Origin: Acanthosoma haemorrhoidale
Lineage: Eukaryota > Arthropoda > Insecta > Hemiptera > Acanthosomatidae
DNA length: 64,000 nucleotides
Assembly: GCA_930367205.1 (NCBI GenBank)
Contig: OV884011.1
Location: 122,447,866-122,511,865 of the forward strand
Direction: 5' to 3'
Shown here: positions 1 to 12,489 of the stretch, piece by piece
Position numbering within the stretch: the stretch's first letter is position 1
How the letters are laid out: each line of letters starts with the position of its first letter
Position numbers and translations under genes: made by a program
The notes under the pieces: model-generated
What the model was told of the DNA's origin: nothing
The model's database searches: none
What the model saw: the letters and a program-made list of their open reading frames with translations, nothing else

Positions 1-530
1 GTGGTTTGGTTCTCTTCCTCTGACCGACGACGCTGTTCGTTCCTAAACTTTAATATTCTGTAAGAGTCGCAGCCCTTGTAGTTGGCCGGATGGCCTCGTT
101 AGTAGAGAACACATAATGCGGGCTACTTGCACAATTCACTCTTGCGCAGCCCGCTGAACTTAAAACACCTGGGAGAGTGGTGACAGTACGTTTTGATATG
201 CCCATATGCCTAACAGTTATGGCACTGGACGATGCCGCGTTTGGGGTACGATTTTTCGACCTATATTCTTGTGTAATACAGGCGTGTTAAATCGTATATT
301 TTCTCCACTCCAGGTATTCACTCGAGATCTACGAATAACAATGGTAGTGGTGTGATTTAATCCAAGAGCTGAGAGTTTGTCTTCTATTTCATCAGCTGGT
401 GTGGTCGGATGCAGGTTTCTGATCACTGCTCGTAGCCAACCTTTGAGTTGATAAGTATGGAAGGCCTTAGTATCTTCTAAATACTTAATTATGGCTCGAT
501 ATGTATCGGGAGTGTCTGGAGAAATTTTTG
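1..530 (-). pseudogene. Decayed non-LTR retrotransposon ORF1 (PRE_C2HC plus zinc-knuckle region)
   Basis: Read on the minus strand, about 520 to 217 encodes HTYQLKGWLRAVIRNLHPTT followed by residues like ADEIEDKLSALG. This is the typical PRE_C2HC domain found before the CCHC knuckles in ORF1 (gag-like) proteins of X-element/Jockey-type retrotransposons. Further along, about 100 to 1 in another frame, comes GHPANYKGCDSYRILKFRNE, the usual end of the last zinc knuckle and the start of the basic tail. The two parts are in different frames with stops between them, so the copy is dead. It runs off the left edge. If the missing first GPCR exon lies to the left, this fragment sits in an intron of that gene. 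Family assignment is from remembered domain patterns. Confidence 0.75.
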
Positions 531-1132
531 TGTCCCATGACCGATTGAGTCACGTATATTTGCCCGTACCTACAATTTTACTTATTTGAGAGCATAGAAA
601 TTTAAAATTGTTTTAGTTATTAAATATAAATCTTCATACGATCAGGTTTTTAAAATAACTCAAAAAAACTTCCTCATGAACCCTATAACTTGTAGATTAC
701 TTCTGTAGAAGTTCACTCCTCAAACACCTGAAGATGCCTGTAGATTTGAGCAGGCAAAAACATTCATGATTTTTATTATCAACTTGCACCCTACGTTTAA
801 CATTCAAATAACAGAAATTATTCTAATTAGCTCGGCTTCCAGCACTTCTTTTAGGCAGGTATTATCAGGCCGTGTTAAGTTTTGAGGATGAAGTTAGTTA
901 AATTTTTAGCCTAAATTTACCCTTACACTACCTAGCTAATTGTTTTCACATAGCCATATTTTCATCATATTTAACTGAGAAGCATAATTTTGGCACATTT
1001 AGCTGTAACCCCCAGCTGATGAAACCACCAATGTTGTCGGGAATCATCAGAATCATCAGACCCTCTGGGCTGAAATGGCTCCAGGTCTGCTTACTGTTCT
1101 CATTAAGTTACGTTTAATTATGCCACAAACAG

Positions 1133-2075
1133 GTGCCGGTGAGGTTATAAATTGTTACCTGCTGTCTCTGGCAGTAGCTGATCTGCTCTGCGGCCTCCTA
1201 GTTGTGCCACTCTCGGTGTATCCTGCCTTGGTCCAGCGATGGGTCTATGGGGATCTGGTCTGTCGCCTGGTTGGCTACCTCGAGGTCACCCTATGGGCGG
1301 TCTCCGTCTACACCTTCATGTGGATATCAGTCGACAGGTACCTCGCTGTCAGGAAGCCGCTCAGGTACGTGAGGTGAAGTCCCTTGAGAGTTGCTGCATG
1401 CTAGAACATTTATAATGCACATATTTCCTAGTAGCTGCTGTATACAAAGGTTAATGTAAAGATATGCGCAGGTATGACACGGTGCAGACTAAGATCCGGT
1501 GCCAGTGCTGGATGGCGCTGACATGGGTATCAGCGGCGATGATGTGCTGCCCTCCACTGCTTGGAGTCAACCAACCGAGGTTCGACGGAGACGCTTTGGT
1601 CTGCCTCCTCGACTGGAAGGACATGGCTGCCTACTCTGCAACCCTCGCCGTTCTTGTTCTGGGCCCTTCGGTCATCACCATAGTCTACACATACACCTAC
1701 ATCTTCATAAAGATGAGGAGGGTGAGGAGTGGAGCGCCGATACACGACAAAGAGTATGCAACAGCACTCTCCGAGAACCTTGCCAACCCCACCCACATCA
1801 TGTCCTTCATCCTAGTAGTCGTGTTCTGTCTGTCCTGGGCCCCTTTCATCCTGGTAAGGATCTATGAGGGAACGACTGGTAACCGCCTTAACCTCTTTGC
1901 CCACATACACTTCTTCGTCTTCTGGCTGGGTGTCCTCAACTCTGTCTGGAAGGCCGTCATTCTCCTCATCCTCAGCCCTCAATTCCGCCTAATGCTTCGC
2001 ATCCTTGGTTTTACCTTTTGCTGCCGCCACCGCGCAAGGCTTCAAATGGAACTGATTGGAATGGAAGATGAATGA
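1133..2075 (+). CDS. Class-A orphan GPCR, GPR52-like, 5'-partial (two coding exons)
   Basis: Two exons are seen: 1133-1364 and 1472-2075. The acceptor at 1131-1132 follows ACAAACAG, the intron donor is GTACGT at 1365, and the second acceptor is GCGCAG at 1471; an arginine codon is split AG/G. The product starts just before TM2 (YLLSLAVADLLCGLLVVPLS). It continues with TM3 ending in the DRY-type motif VDRYLAV, TM4 with CPPLLG, a long TM5, TM6 with LSWAPF, and TM7. The C-terminal tail is short (CCRHRARLQMELIGMEDE). The TM3 cysteine (VCRLVGYL) and a loop-2 cysteine are present for the usual disulphide. TM7 reads LNSVWKAVILL, so the NPxxY motif is degenerate. The sequence resembles insect orphan receptors named GPR52-like; ligand and G protein cannot be told from sequence. 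TM1 and the N-terminus are missing and presumably lie further left. An in-frame ATG at 1075 lies before the acceptor and probably is not used. Confidence 0.85.
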
Positions 2076-2111
2076 ACTCTATATTTGTAAGAATCTACAC
2101 GAACTGCACAT

Positions 2112-2117
2112 AATAAA
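2112..2117 (+). terminator. Polyadenylation signal of the GPCR gene
   Basis: A canonical AATAAA lies 37 bases after the GPCR stop codon (TGA, 2073-2075). The sequence becomes very AT-rich beyond it, fitting a short 3' UTR. Confidence 0.5.
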
Positions 2118-4642
2118 CTTTTCAACTTTGAATTTCTATTGTGTGTTGAGATTCGTTTAAACGAGGGTAAATGTTTGAAAGGAAATTCTTATTGCTATAT
2201 ACATTATCTAGGTTTTATTATTCAGATTTAACGCAATCTTAAATATCATCGACTTGCTTCAATGGCCTAAACTACAGGTTAGCATCTCATTTAATACTTA
2301 ATTACTAATAATAATACGATTAGTTGCCTTATAAAGATAGTTTAGGTTAATTTATTTTAAATGCTTTTTAAATGACAATCTGAGTAAGCAGTTTTTTATT
2401 TAACTAAAAATTGCTGTATAAAAATGTAACTGTGCAGTTGGTTCACTGAAATTTTGGCTTCAGTTATGATGGATGTAGAAATAAGAAATCACAACTTTTG
2501 CTGTATTAGAATAAATCCTCTGATGAATAAATGTTTATAGATGATGTCAAAACCTAAAATAAAAATTATTTATGCTGTAGCACTCATAAAATTACTGTGT
2601 TAACAAAGATGAAGTATGTTTTGAAAGTAAATATAGGGCACGAGGAGGATATAATGGTACTTAGCCAAAGCGTCAGTGCGTAGACTACAATTAACCCATG
2701 CCACCAACTATACAATAGAATGTAACGTGTATATAATTTTTTTTTTCGTGCAATATTTATGCAGTATTGAATTAATTATAATTTTTTTCAACCAAGTGAA
2801 TAATTTACCATAAAAAAGTCAGATTTTAGGTACATCAGTCAATAAGATTCTTCAATAGATATTAAAGTATAGGTATATTATAAAGGGATAATAATACTAA
2901 AAAAAACTAGTATGTGATTACTTCAAAAAAATAAAGTTAAAACAGAATCTGTTAGTGAGTTCTGTTAGTGGTATGGAGTGAACTTTAAATGTGTTTCAGA
3001 TGTGTACTGCTCAAAAATGAATATGAATATTTTGTTTAGTTCATTGTAATATGAAGTATACAGATCCATGTAATATGAGATATTTAGATGTACCCTTTTA
3101 AGAGGAAAAATCAATGTAATTAAATTGGAATGAAAATAGATTAATACTGCAAGTATCTCCAGTCATCTTCGAGCAATTTATGTAATAAAATCTAACTTCA
3201 GAAAAGATTATTTTTCTTTTTATATTTGCACAAGTGTCATATTGGATGAAGGGTAAAAAAGGAAAATAATTTTATAATTAACTAAATAAAAACAAAACAA
3301 AAAAATACAATCTTCATTATATTTTTAAAAAAGATTTATTGGTGTATTGTTTATCTAAATATAAATTTTAAAAAAATAATCGTTGAAATTAAATATGTAA
3401 TTGCACATCATTTTTTTAAACATAAATATGCAACATATATATTGTAATGAGCAGGATTTATACTCAATAACTGCTTACATTTTTGTCACAAGTAAGTCTT
3501 CACTGCAACTGTAAAAGAAAATATTTAACCCCCTTTACACAATTAAAATATTCCAATAATAATAAAGAAAAATCCTTGGGAGTAAAGACTAATTGTTAGT
3601 GCCGTGATTAGATTTTTTATAACCTTTCTAATTTACGGAAGTTCTCAATTTAACTTTAAATATAATAACTATTTTACCCTAAAATCATGACATCTGATTT
3701 TTTTTAATAATACAATTACTTTTCTAAACAATCTTATACATTTCTTTATAAAGTATTTCTTCATTAAACATGCTAGCTAACTTCATAATACCTGAAAACT
3801 TATTTTTTAAAACTAATCTAATTTAGGATTGTAAATATTAAATCTCAAAAATTTATTTTATCTGTTAAGTCATCTTTATCTGTTTGTAGGATTGTTAAAT
3901 ATTTCATTTTTGCTAAGGAAATCTCACCTAGAACGAGGATCAACAGCAATAATCTGGAGTATGATATAAAACACCAGTTTTCATAATTAAAAAGATATGT
4001 ATGTATGAGTGCCTGCGCCTGTGTGTGTGTCTGTGTCGGTGTGAAATAACACACATGTATATACCATGTAGACTTATTAAAATTTACATATTAAAAAGTA
4101 TACACATGTGTGTGAGTGTGTGTACATTTTTTTAAATATTTACTGGTTATATTAATAGTATCTACATATTTAATCAACTGCAAATTGCGCCTTATGTAGA
4201 TAATGTGGTGTGGTTTAAGCTCAATGTATGTTATGTCCCTTTGCCAAATTGTTTAGACCCATTTTGTCCTAGAGCCTAGAGAATATAGTCTCCATGACAT
4301 TGCGACAATCAAACTGATACATGACAAAATACAGTCTAATATGCATATGTACATTTGAAGGAGTGTAAAATGTATTAAATAATTCAATTTACATAAAATT
4401 AAATTACTATCAAAACAATGTACTACATTAACAAATGCTCCAGAATTTTTAAAATCAAATAAATTTAAATAAGATGTCGCTGATGTTTCTAATGTTTAGA
4501 TAACTGTAATTAAAAATATATTAGAATATTATTGTCTATATGTCCACTTTTGTTATAAAGTTAATATACAGTATAAATACACACTGAAAACATATTCTAA
4601 AATTGTAAATTGTTATTGTTCATTAGATTTGTTATAATATGT

Positions 4643-4667
4643 ACATATATATATATATAATATATAT

Positions 4668-4712
<45 letters not shown>
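4643..4712. repeat. TA dinucleotide microsatellite
   Basis: An almost unbroken run of TA units with two slips (ATAATA), followed by a short run of ACAT units. It is intergenic between the GPCR and AP3D1. Confidence 0.9.
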
Positions 4713-4715
<3 letters not shown>

Positions 4716-5499
4716 CATACAAATATATACACATACACTTGTGGATGCATGAGTCATTTCAAAAATTAATTACTTTGGCTTTTATGGCAATAATATTTTT
4801 AAAAACTGTTTTTCCTAATTTGACAAAATAAATACTTTTATTATTTATTCTAATCTAAAAAAATCATTCTTGGGGTTCCTGAGAACATATAAAGATAAAT
4901 TGACAATCTTACAAATGTTTGACAACTGGTTAAGATTATAATTTATAATGAAAATGAAATAAAAATTTATAAAGTCTCCCACATCTAATACACAAAATCT
5001 ATCGACAGCTCATACTATCATCTTTGTATGCTTGAATAGATTTGTAAAGATGCTATGTACTTAAAAATCATTCACTTCCTGTATTTCCTGCATAAATTAT
5101 TATTATTTATGTTCACAATGTAAGATTATTGAATTCAATCATAATAGCTAAGTATTCGACGACAATTGTTGTTTAATTTATTTCTAACATAACTAAATGG
5201 TGTAAGATGTAACTGAATTTCTAAATACTACGAACGATTTTAAAATTCATAATACTTCTATTTATACATTGATTAGCATCTGTTCTTGCACCATTAGATA
5301 CTTGTTTAAGATAAAATAAAATTATAAGAAATGATATGTTACAACACTTCATGAAAAAGTAGGGAGCACCCGAAGGTTGGTGCTATCAACTGCAGTTAGT
5401 GGTTGTGAACCATCAAGTATCACTATTAGTAGCTCTAGTCATTTTGGTTTTCTTAACCAGATTCACTATGTTTTTATTCAAGTAGCTAGTGCATTTATC

Positions 5500-5625
5500 C
5501 GCAGGTGGCCAAGCCCCCCCCCCCCCATAAAAAAATTAACCCAATAAATGGAAAGCCAGTAATTGAACCTGGGTCTCCACAGCTGGAAGTCACCATGCAA
5601 ACAACTAGATTACAGGAATGGTCAC
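5500..5625 (-). repeat. tRNA-derived SINE-like element
   Basis: On the minus strand the stretch reads TAATCTAGTTGTTTGCATGG, which resembles a pol III box A region, and about 30 bases later GGTTCAATTAC, a good match to box B. A run of about 13 C residues at 5514-5526 follows downstream on that strand. The spacing and motifs suggest a decayed tRNA-derived SINE head. No clear target-site duplication was found. Confidence 0.45.
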
Positions 5626-8600
5626 CAGTTTAAGATCTAAGAAAGTGGTAAAAAACCATTAATAGTTTTGATTAGCACCCTCCATAGTTTCTAGCTGATT
5701 ATCAATATTTTCCGATAGTCATCTCATTTCCTGGCTTCATTACCTTATCTACTCTAACGTTTTTCCTCATATGCCAGTTATTAAAACTGTCAATAATATT
5801 GTGTTTGCAGTAATATTGTTTTTTAGCATAGTGGCATGATTTTTGCATTTGGTATCTAAACAAAGCAAAAAATAATAACAAAGTCAAAAGTAATTGAAAT
5901 ATCACCTGGAAATCGTTGACACCTTACCAAAAATATTCAGCATTGGCTAGAAAACCCTTAATTGTGTAATACACCATTACAGTATTTCTTCTATTTGAAT
6001 TCACAGAGTTCACCGCAAGGTTTGCAGAAATTTGAAGGAGGGGATTTTATTATTATTATTATTCTAAGATTAATAGGTTAGCCACCCCTCATACAAGTAT
6101 TATTCTAAGGACTTGACAAATAGCAGTATGAGCTGCCGAAAGCACTTCATTTTGGGAAGAGAACCTCGAATGACTTATCATTTATTGAACTATTAATACA
6201 TATTGTCTAAAATATTATTCGATCTTAATGATTTGAGTTGATTTAAATCAGGGATACCCTAGTCTTGCTAAGAAAACAAATTTGAAAGTCATCTATTATA
6301 CATGTTTATTTTATTTATACCTATCATGATTATTACAAAAAACAAAATAAAAAGTAAGTGATTTTATTGCATTGATTTAAAATTTTCTTTGATATTTGGT
6401 TCAAGTTTTGTAATAGCCAACTTCAAAATTGATTCTAAATTTACATCATTCAAACAGTTCCTATTTTTTGATTTGTTAATACTCATGACAGAAAGTTTGT
6501 TCACAAATATAAGTTGCCCAAAAAAGAATTGTACAGTTCAATGATTTATCTAGCTAATTGCTAAATAAAGATTATAGAGAGGTTTAATAAATTTACTTTT
6601 CTTGCCTTCATTAAATTTACTTTTCAGGTTTTATCATTTTGCATGTCGATGAGTTCAAGCGGTACTGATTCTGATCCATTTTCGGGGGAAAAGGAAAAAA
6701 GTTTGCTAGTTCATTTCAACATATAAAGTGTATGATTTCAATAAGAACAGAGACTGTAGAAATTCAATTCTAAAATAGGAAATCTAAGTTGCCTAATAAA
6801 ATTAAAAATCAAATTAATAACTTTTTGGGGAAAATAAATCTATTCTGTCAACTGCCTATACTTCAGTTAGGTAACATAAAATATTTTTCCTATCTAATGA
6901 CATAAAACTGGAATATATTTTTGAAATGACATAATACGCATACAAATAATGATACATTAACAATATGAATGAAGATGTAATGAATTATATCAATATTTCA
7001 ATCTCAAAATATTTATTCCATTTCACTTTTATAAATAAATTTAATGAATAACTTTGTTAAAAAAAATTAATTTTTAATAAACTGCATGTCAAAGTATATA
7101 TTTATTATTTTTTTTAATAGGAGATAGGATAAAAAAGGTATAACGTCAATAAAAAAGATAAGCATGTTTGTACATACTAAATGAATCCTATAAATCAAAA
7201 ATGTGCCTTTTTTCTTCACTTTCCAAAAGTTATTAGGAATGAAGAAACATTAGCTTTATTTTCTTTAACATAATGTTAATTTAAAACGTTTTTTTAATCA
7301 TTCAAATTAGAACTTAATAGTACATAGTATAAGAGAAAACAAATTTTTATTTAGATTTAACATATACTTACCTATTTTGATAGCGGATCAACACTTTTTG
7401 GAAAGATATGGAATAGGTCGCAAACCCACTCTTTTTGTGAAACCTATCTCTAAAAATTAAATTTTATTTAAAATACATAGTTTTACTTGTTTTCAACTTT
7501 CTATGACATAAGTGACTAATAATAAATTTTAATGCCTTTAATCATAATAGGAAATTTTTTCCATTGTACTGGGAATGCTAAACATGTTTTATTTCTTAAG
7601 GTCGAAAAATAATTTCACAGTTAGGGTACCAACTAATTGCTTCTGTACCTGCAGATATCGAAAATTTACTGAAATGTTCTCATTTCTAGGGAGCGTTTTA
7701 ATTATACAAACAAAAGCTAACACTAATAAAATTGTTAGAGTTTAAATATGATAAATATTATTTCAACTAATCATCCATTTATTCCTATATAACATAATTC
7801 TTTGCAAATATAGAAATTACACCATTTGAAAACATGAATCTTTTCAGCATCCAAATTAATTATGGAAGTTTATTTGTTACACTTTAATGTTTTACAAACT
7901 ATCCTCTGAAGAAATATTTTCAAAAAGAGTAAAAGTAGAGGGGAATATAATAATTCAGTACATTATTGTAATATATCAATAATAATAAAAGCTATTAGTA
8001 AATAATTAAAAAAAATTAGTTTTGCAACTATTTATCTTAATTATTTCTACATGACCAATATACACTGATATGTATATCAATCAATTGACTAGTAAGGAAG
8101 TATATTTTAGTTTTTGCTTGTTAATACCGGCATAAGGGATTAATTATATTAATATTATCATTTTGATTTTAGATATAAATATTTCATGCAACCTACACTG
8201 AATTATTAAAATTATAGCATAATTTATAACACTGAAAAAGATTCTTTATTATTTCACTAAATATTTTTGTAAGCAGTCATATAAAAATTTGTGCCAGCAT
8301 TTTGAGAAGTCAATTTCTAGTAAAATACCTGTGTCATATGAAATACAACATTGAAAACACTCAACAGTTTCTTATCTTATTTTCAATCATCCAGTCTTAC
8401 TTTCTCTAGGCTTACTGCTGTATAAATTAGAAGGATTTCAGATGTATTAGTCCTGCATTATATGGCAGATTTCAACAAGGCATCAAAATTTATATTTTAT
8501 GGCACAAAATTGTATAATGTAATGTTTTTCATATTTCCAAAATTTTCAGTAGGATCTATCTGTCAATCATCCCCTTCTGTCTGGCTAAGGCATTGATTAT

Positions 8601-9642
8601 CATAGCCGGTAGATAGATAAATAGTTTAGCTCGTCCTGGTTTAAGTACAAGCTCTAATTCCTAATTTATTCAAACACTCAGTGGTCTAGGCATCTATGAT
8701 TACAACTTTTTCCAAACTAAATTGTAACGTAAAATGCCATTTACTTTTATTTTAGGCCATCATTGATGCCCAAATAAATATGCATGATCATCTTCATGAT
8801 TTTATAATCCTAACAATTATTATATTATTTTAGCCGAGAGAGAGTGCTATATAAAGCATTCAAAAACATACTCTGTACATCTTGTGAATAAAAGAATGTA
8901 CAATAGTGAGAACAGAGCTCCAGGCACCCTGGAGGCTGACAGGTGACTGGGCAGGCATAACATACATATATTTGTATCATTGTTGGTATCCAACTGGTTG
9001 GTGGATGTGGGTAAACCATGTTATTCGATACATCAGCTCAATCCGCCAATGTTTACATAGCTGTGTACATGAAAAGCCCAAATATTCCAGGTCCCCAGAT
9101 ACAAATGTGCTCTGTAATTCCAGATCACTTAAGGTCACAATTATTGTTCATAGGGTTGGGTCGCGATAGAATTCTTTGATTGTCTTGCTATATAGCATTC
9201 ATAAATCTAACCAGAGATTCTCATTTCCCATATAGTGTTCATAATTAAAGTATAATAAAAGATATGCAGTTGAAGACCAGGTCAGTATCATTACTTTCTA
9301 GCATTTTGGTAACATTTGTAAAAAAAATGTCTATGTTGAGGATGATCTCATTTGATAATATGTACAAATATACAAATATGAATGTTAGGTAAAGAAAAAA
9401 TCTCCTCTATTTATGTGTAAATAAGAGGTACTTTATGAAAATTTAAAAGTTCAATAAAATTTATAATAACTCAAATAACTGGGCAATTAATTAAATAATA
9501 AATCTTCAATCAATAAATAAAACATATTCAAAGTATTAACAATGCTGAATTGCACCAAGTCCGAAATGGTTTATCTATTTTATTAAAATTAAAAGTTTCA
9601 AAAAATTGAAACATAAGTAATAAATAATTAAGAGCTATTAAA

Positions 9643-10013
9643 ACACACAATAATACACTAATCTCGTGGCTACTCACCCGATTGATACTGTGAAAAAACT
9701 TATTGTATTAACTTGTATTGCTACACCATACAAATAATAGAAAATTAATTAACAGCCTAGAATTAAGAAAATTAACATTGAATCAAATGAGATTCACTAA
9801 CATCAGGTAATATAAACAAAAAAAAAGGAATGAGCACATGTATGCTAAGAAACTCCTTCCTACCTCCTAAATAAAGCCAGTCTTAGAGTGAAGTCTGAAG
9901 AAATTACAAACCTATTTTAAAGTCTGAATTAATATAAATTATTTCAAATGCAATAAGTTTTTTCACACCATCAATTGAGTGATGAGTAGCCATGAGGTTA
10001 GTGTATTATTGTG
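9643..10013. repeat. Foldback (inverted repeat) with about 63-bp arms
   Basis: The stretch 9643-9705 is nearly the reverse complement of 9951-10013. Both contain TAATACACTAA, a diverged GGCTACTCA and the GTGAAAAAACTTATTG end. A spacer of about 245 bp lies between. Directly to the right follows a copy of a dispersed repeat with an AATAAA-containing tail (10014-10150). The layout suits a degraded Penelope-like element, which often end in inverted terminal repeats, or a foldback MITE. The element identity is inferred. Confidence 0.6.
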
Positions 10014-10019
10014 TTTTTT

Positions 10020-10150
10020 ATCATGTGACTTTTCATTTTAGCAACTGAAGATAACAGCTTAGAACTGTTGAAAACGTTATTGTTGAATAAACACTATATT
10101 GTGGAGAGATGGAAGATTTATTATTTAATTATACCCTTCCACAACTGGCA
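10020..10150 (+). repeat. Dispersed repeat tail, family P, copy 1
   Basis: Shares with 24040-24140 the phrases TTTAGCAACTGAA and a GACAGCTTAGAGCTGT-type stem, then a GTTGAATAAA-like end. Related copies lie at 12290-12480 and 19965-20130, where CCCACAACCAGCA follows. The pattern, a small hairpin then AACGTT and AATAAA, looks like 3' tails of Penelope-like elements. This is an inference from pattern only. Confidence 0.5.
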
Positions 10151-10159
10151 CTAATCATA

Positions 10160-12280
10160 TAATGCTCGCACAAATTTAATTTAATCAAATTGCTCTGTTC
10201 AGAAAGAAAGCATAATATTTTGTTAAAATATATCACTTGCTGAGAAAAAAGTACTTTGCACTTGACAAATATTTAAGCTACTCTTAGAAAATAAATCGTT
10301 CTGCTTGAGAGCCTGACCACTATAGGTGCAGATAGATAATTGAAATATTTGTATTTATTTTGGAATCGTGAGGCTTTTTAAATATTTTTAACAGCTTTCA
10401 TTATTTTTGGAAATCAAGGTGCTTCAAACATAGCCAATTTTCAATAAGTTATTGTTTGTCTGCTTCATGTTGCAAATTTTAAATGTTACAATAAACATAA
10501 TTTTACTCTCCATTAAAATTTCTTGGTACAAAATGTGATTTTTATTACGAAGAGGCTTAAATTAAAATAGTATCATTCCATGATAACATGATATTGATGT
10601 TTTCAAAAATGTTATTTTTAAATTACAAAATATATACGTATACCTTTTTCTATAATAATATTCAATGACTAATAGTTTCAAATTTAAATATACTCTGATA
10701 TTATTTCATTTTTATTATAGATATTATTGGTGTTTAGGTGGTGTTTCCAATAAGGCCTACAATGTGTGAAAGACTTATCAATATTATGTAGGCCTATGCT
10801 TTTATTTAACAATTCTGCCAGAAAATATGGCATGATAATTATGGCCATAGTTAAAATAAAATTGCCATTCTTACTCAAGCTTGTTGCCATGATGTTTAGG
10901 CTCTAGTGCGTCTTGTTCCTTATTACGTAGAAATTACTCAGCAATATTTTTAGTCATATAAGGCTGCATAACATGCGAGTTTAGGCATTATTAGCAGACT
11001 TGAAATTTAATTCATTATTAAATCAAATTCAAACTGATTACATTGAAGCCTTATGATGCCTAGACATTAGAAAACAGTTAAATTGTAGTTCTTAAGCTTT
11101 TAAATTTTTCTCTTAGTAGATAAATTAAAAACAATGTATATTACTTTGCCCTTATAACTTTGATGCTCAGAGTTTATTATTTATATTAACTAAAACTGTT
11201 ATCTGTTAAGATATTTCTGGAGTAATTTCTAATTTTTTTTGTAAATGTATAAACAAAATAGTTTGATAGTTATATAATAGTTTTTTAAACTTGAACGTTA
11301 AAAATGTACTATAAAGGTCAAAGTAAAATGTTATTAATGTTTTTAAAAATGTGTAATAGTTTAGAATTACAATATGTTTAAACATTTAAGACTGACAAAT
11401 TTTTCTTTCTCATACCCTTTTCATATATTGCTAAACATTCATCAGTAAAGAAAGAAACCAAAATAGTTTTTAAGATTGAAATTTTTTGTAACTCGTGGCT
11501 TTATTTACTGACTTTCGTCTAACATAGTTTAAGGGGAACACATTATGCAAGCATATATAAAACATAGGAAACAATAAAAAGGAATCAACTTTATGATGGT
11601 CCCATGAAATGAAATGGACTATTAACACTACATCAGGAGCTTTAAACAAAAAGCCAAGTCAAATGTCAATTATATTATGAAATATAGCAAACAAACTCTA
11701 CAATATTTCAAATAGAACACTACACGCTGGTTTAGAGAGAGGCGCTATGTAGAATAAATTTCATAAGAAACTTATGCAATAGAGCCCTAAGAACATACCA
11801 ATTGAAACATTATGAAATGAACTCTTACTCCCAAAATATGTTTTTTTTTATAAATGTTCATTGAATCCTTATAAATAAGATAATAAAAAATATTTAAGCA
11901 AAAAAGGTAATCGTTATAATAAATATTTTTAATTGTAATGGATCTAATATAAAAAAAGAACTAATTTCATCACTAAAAACACCAAATAACTAACTTATCC
12001 ATCCATATAGAAATACATTTTTAGGAAATTTGCTTTCAACATATGACACCATTTCAGAAATCCTGAATAGCCCATAGAGGTAGGATGTGGTGGCTACTCC
12101 TGAAGAGTGGCCCTCTTATGGTAAATTGAGTAAGTACATTTTCCCAAATTTTAACTTGGAGTTTAGGTAATCCATTGCTTATGATCAGTATAATGTGAAG
12201 TAAAAAGGGGCTTACTTGCTTTCTTATTATCCATCAACAACAATGTCTGGCCACAAATAGTAATTGATAAAATCCTTTCA
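10160..12280. other. AT-rich intergenic DNA, nothing recognised
   Basis: No coding or structural RNA signal is seen. The short open frames are consistent with chance in AT-rich DNA. Confidence 0.5.
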
Positions 12281-12289
12281 ACAGATCAG

Positions 12290-12480
12290 GATGTCATTAT
12301 CAAGTGCTAACGATGTTGCCAACCTGGGCAATGTCTTAATTAGCAACATCATTAACATTTCATAATGGAGGCCTGAGCTGTTGAAAGCGCTATCAATTAC
12401 TATGTGTGGGAAGAGATTATTGTTGATGAATAAATGAAATATCTAAACCCACAACCAGCATACATATCCTTGCTTTCTCA
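12290..12480 (+). repeat. Dispersed repeat tail, family P, copy 2
   Basis: Contains AGCAACATCATTAACATTTC, GAGCTGTTGAAAGCGCTATC and CCCACAACCAGCATACAT. The last phrase recurs near 20105-20120 (CCCACAACCAGCAATTA), and a variant near 24148 (CCCACAACCTGCGGTAA). It is a member of the same dispersed family as 10020-10150. Confidence 0.5.
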
Positions 12481-12489
12481 TTTCAGCAA

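Larger units (their letters stand above)
2118..9640. other. AT-rich intergenic region, no gene seen
   Basis: No open frame longer than chance and no recognisable protein motif is seen on either strand. The stretch holds a TA-dinucleotide tract (4643-4712), a degenerate GT tract near 4020-4120, a tRNA-derived SINE-like repeat (about 5500-5625) and scattered A/T homopolymers. The short open frames near 8825-9169 are composition noise as far as I can tell. Confidence 0.6.

Noticed and set aside
1499..1867. 122-codon frame inside the GPCR
   Set aside because: Overlaps the second GPCR exon in another frame. The receptor frame has clear TM segments and motifs.
3845..4130. GT-rich stretches as a CRISPR-like or satellite array
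   Set aside because: Repeats are degenerate simple sequence with no spacer structure. CRISPR is not expected in an animal genome.
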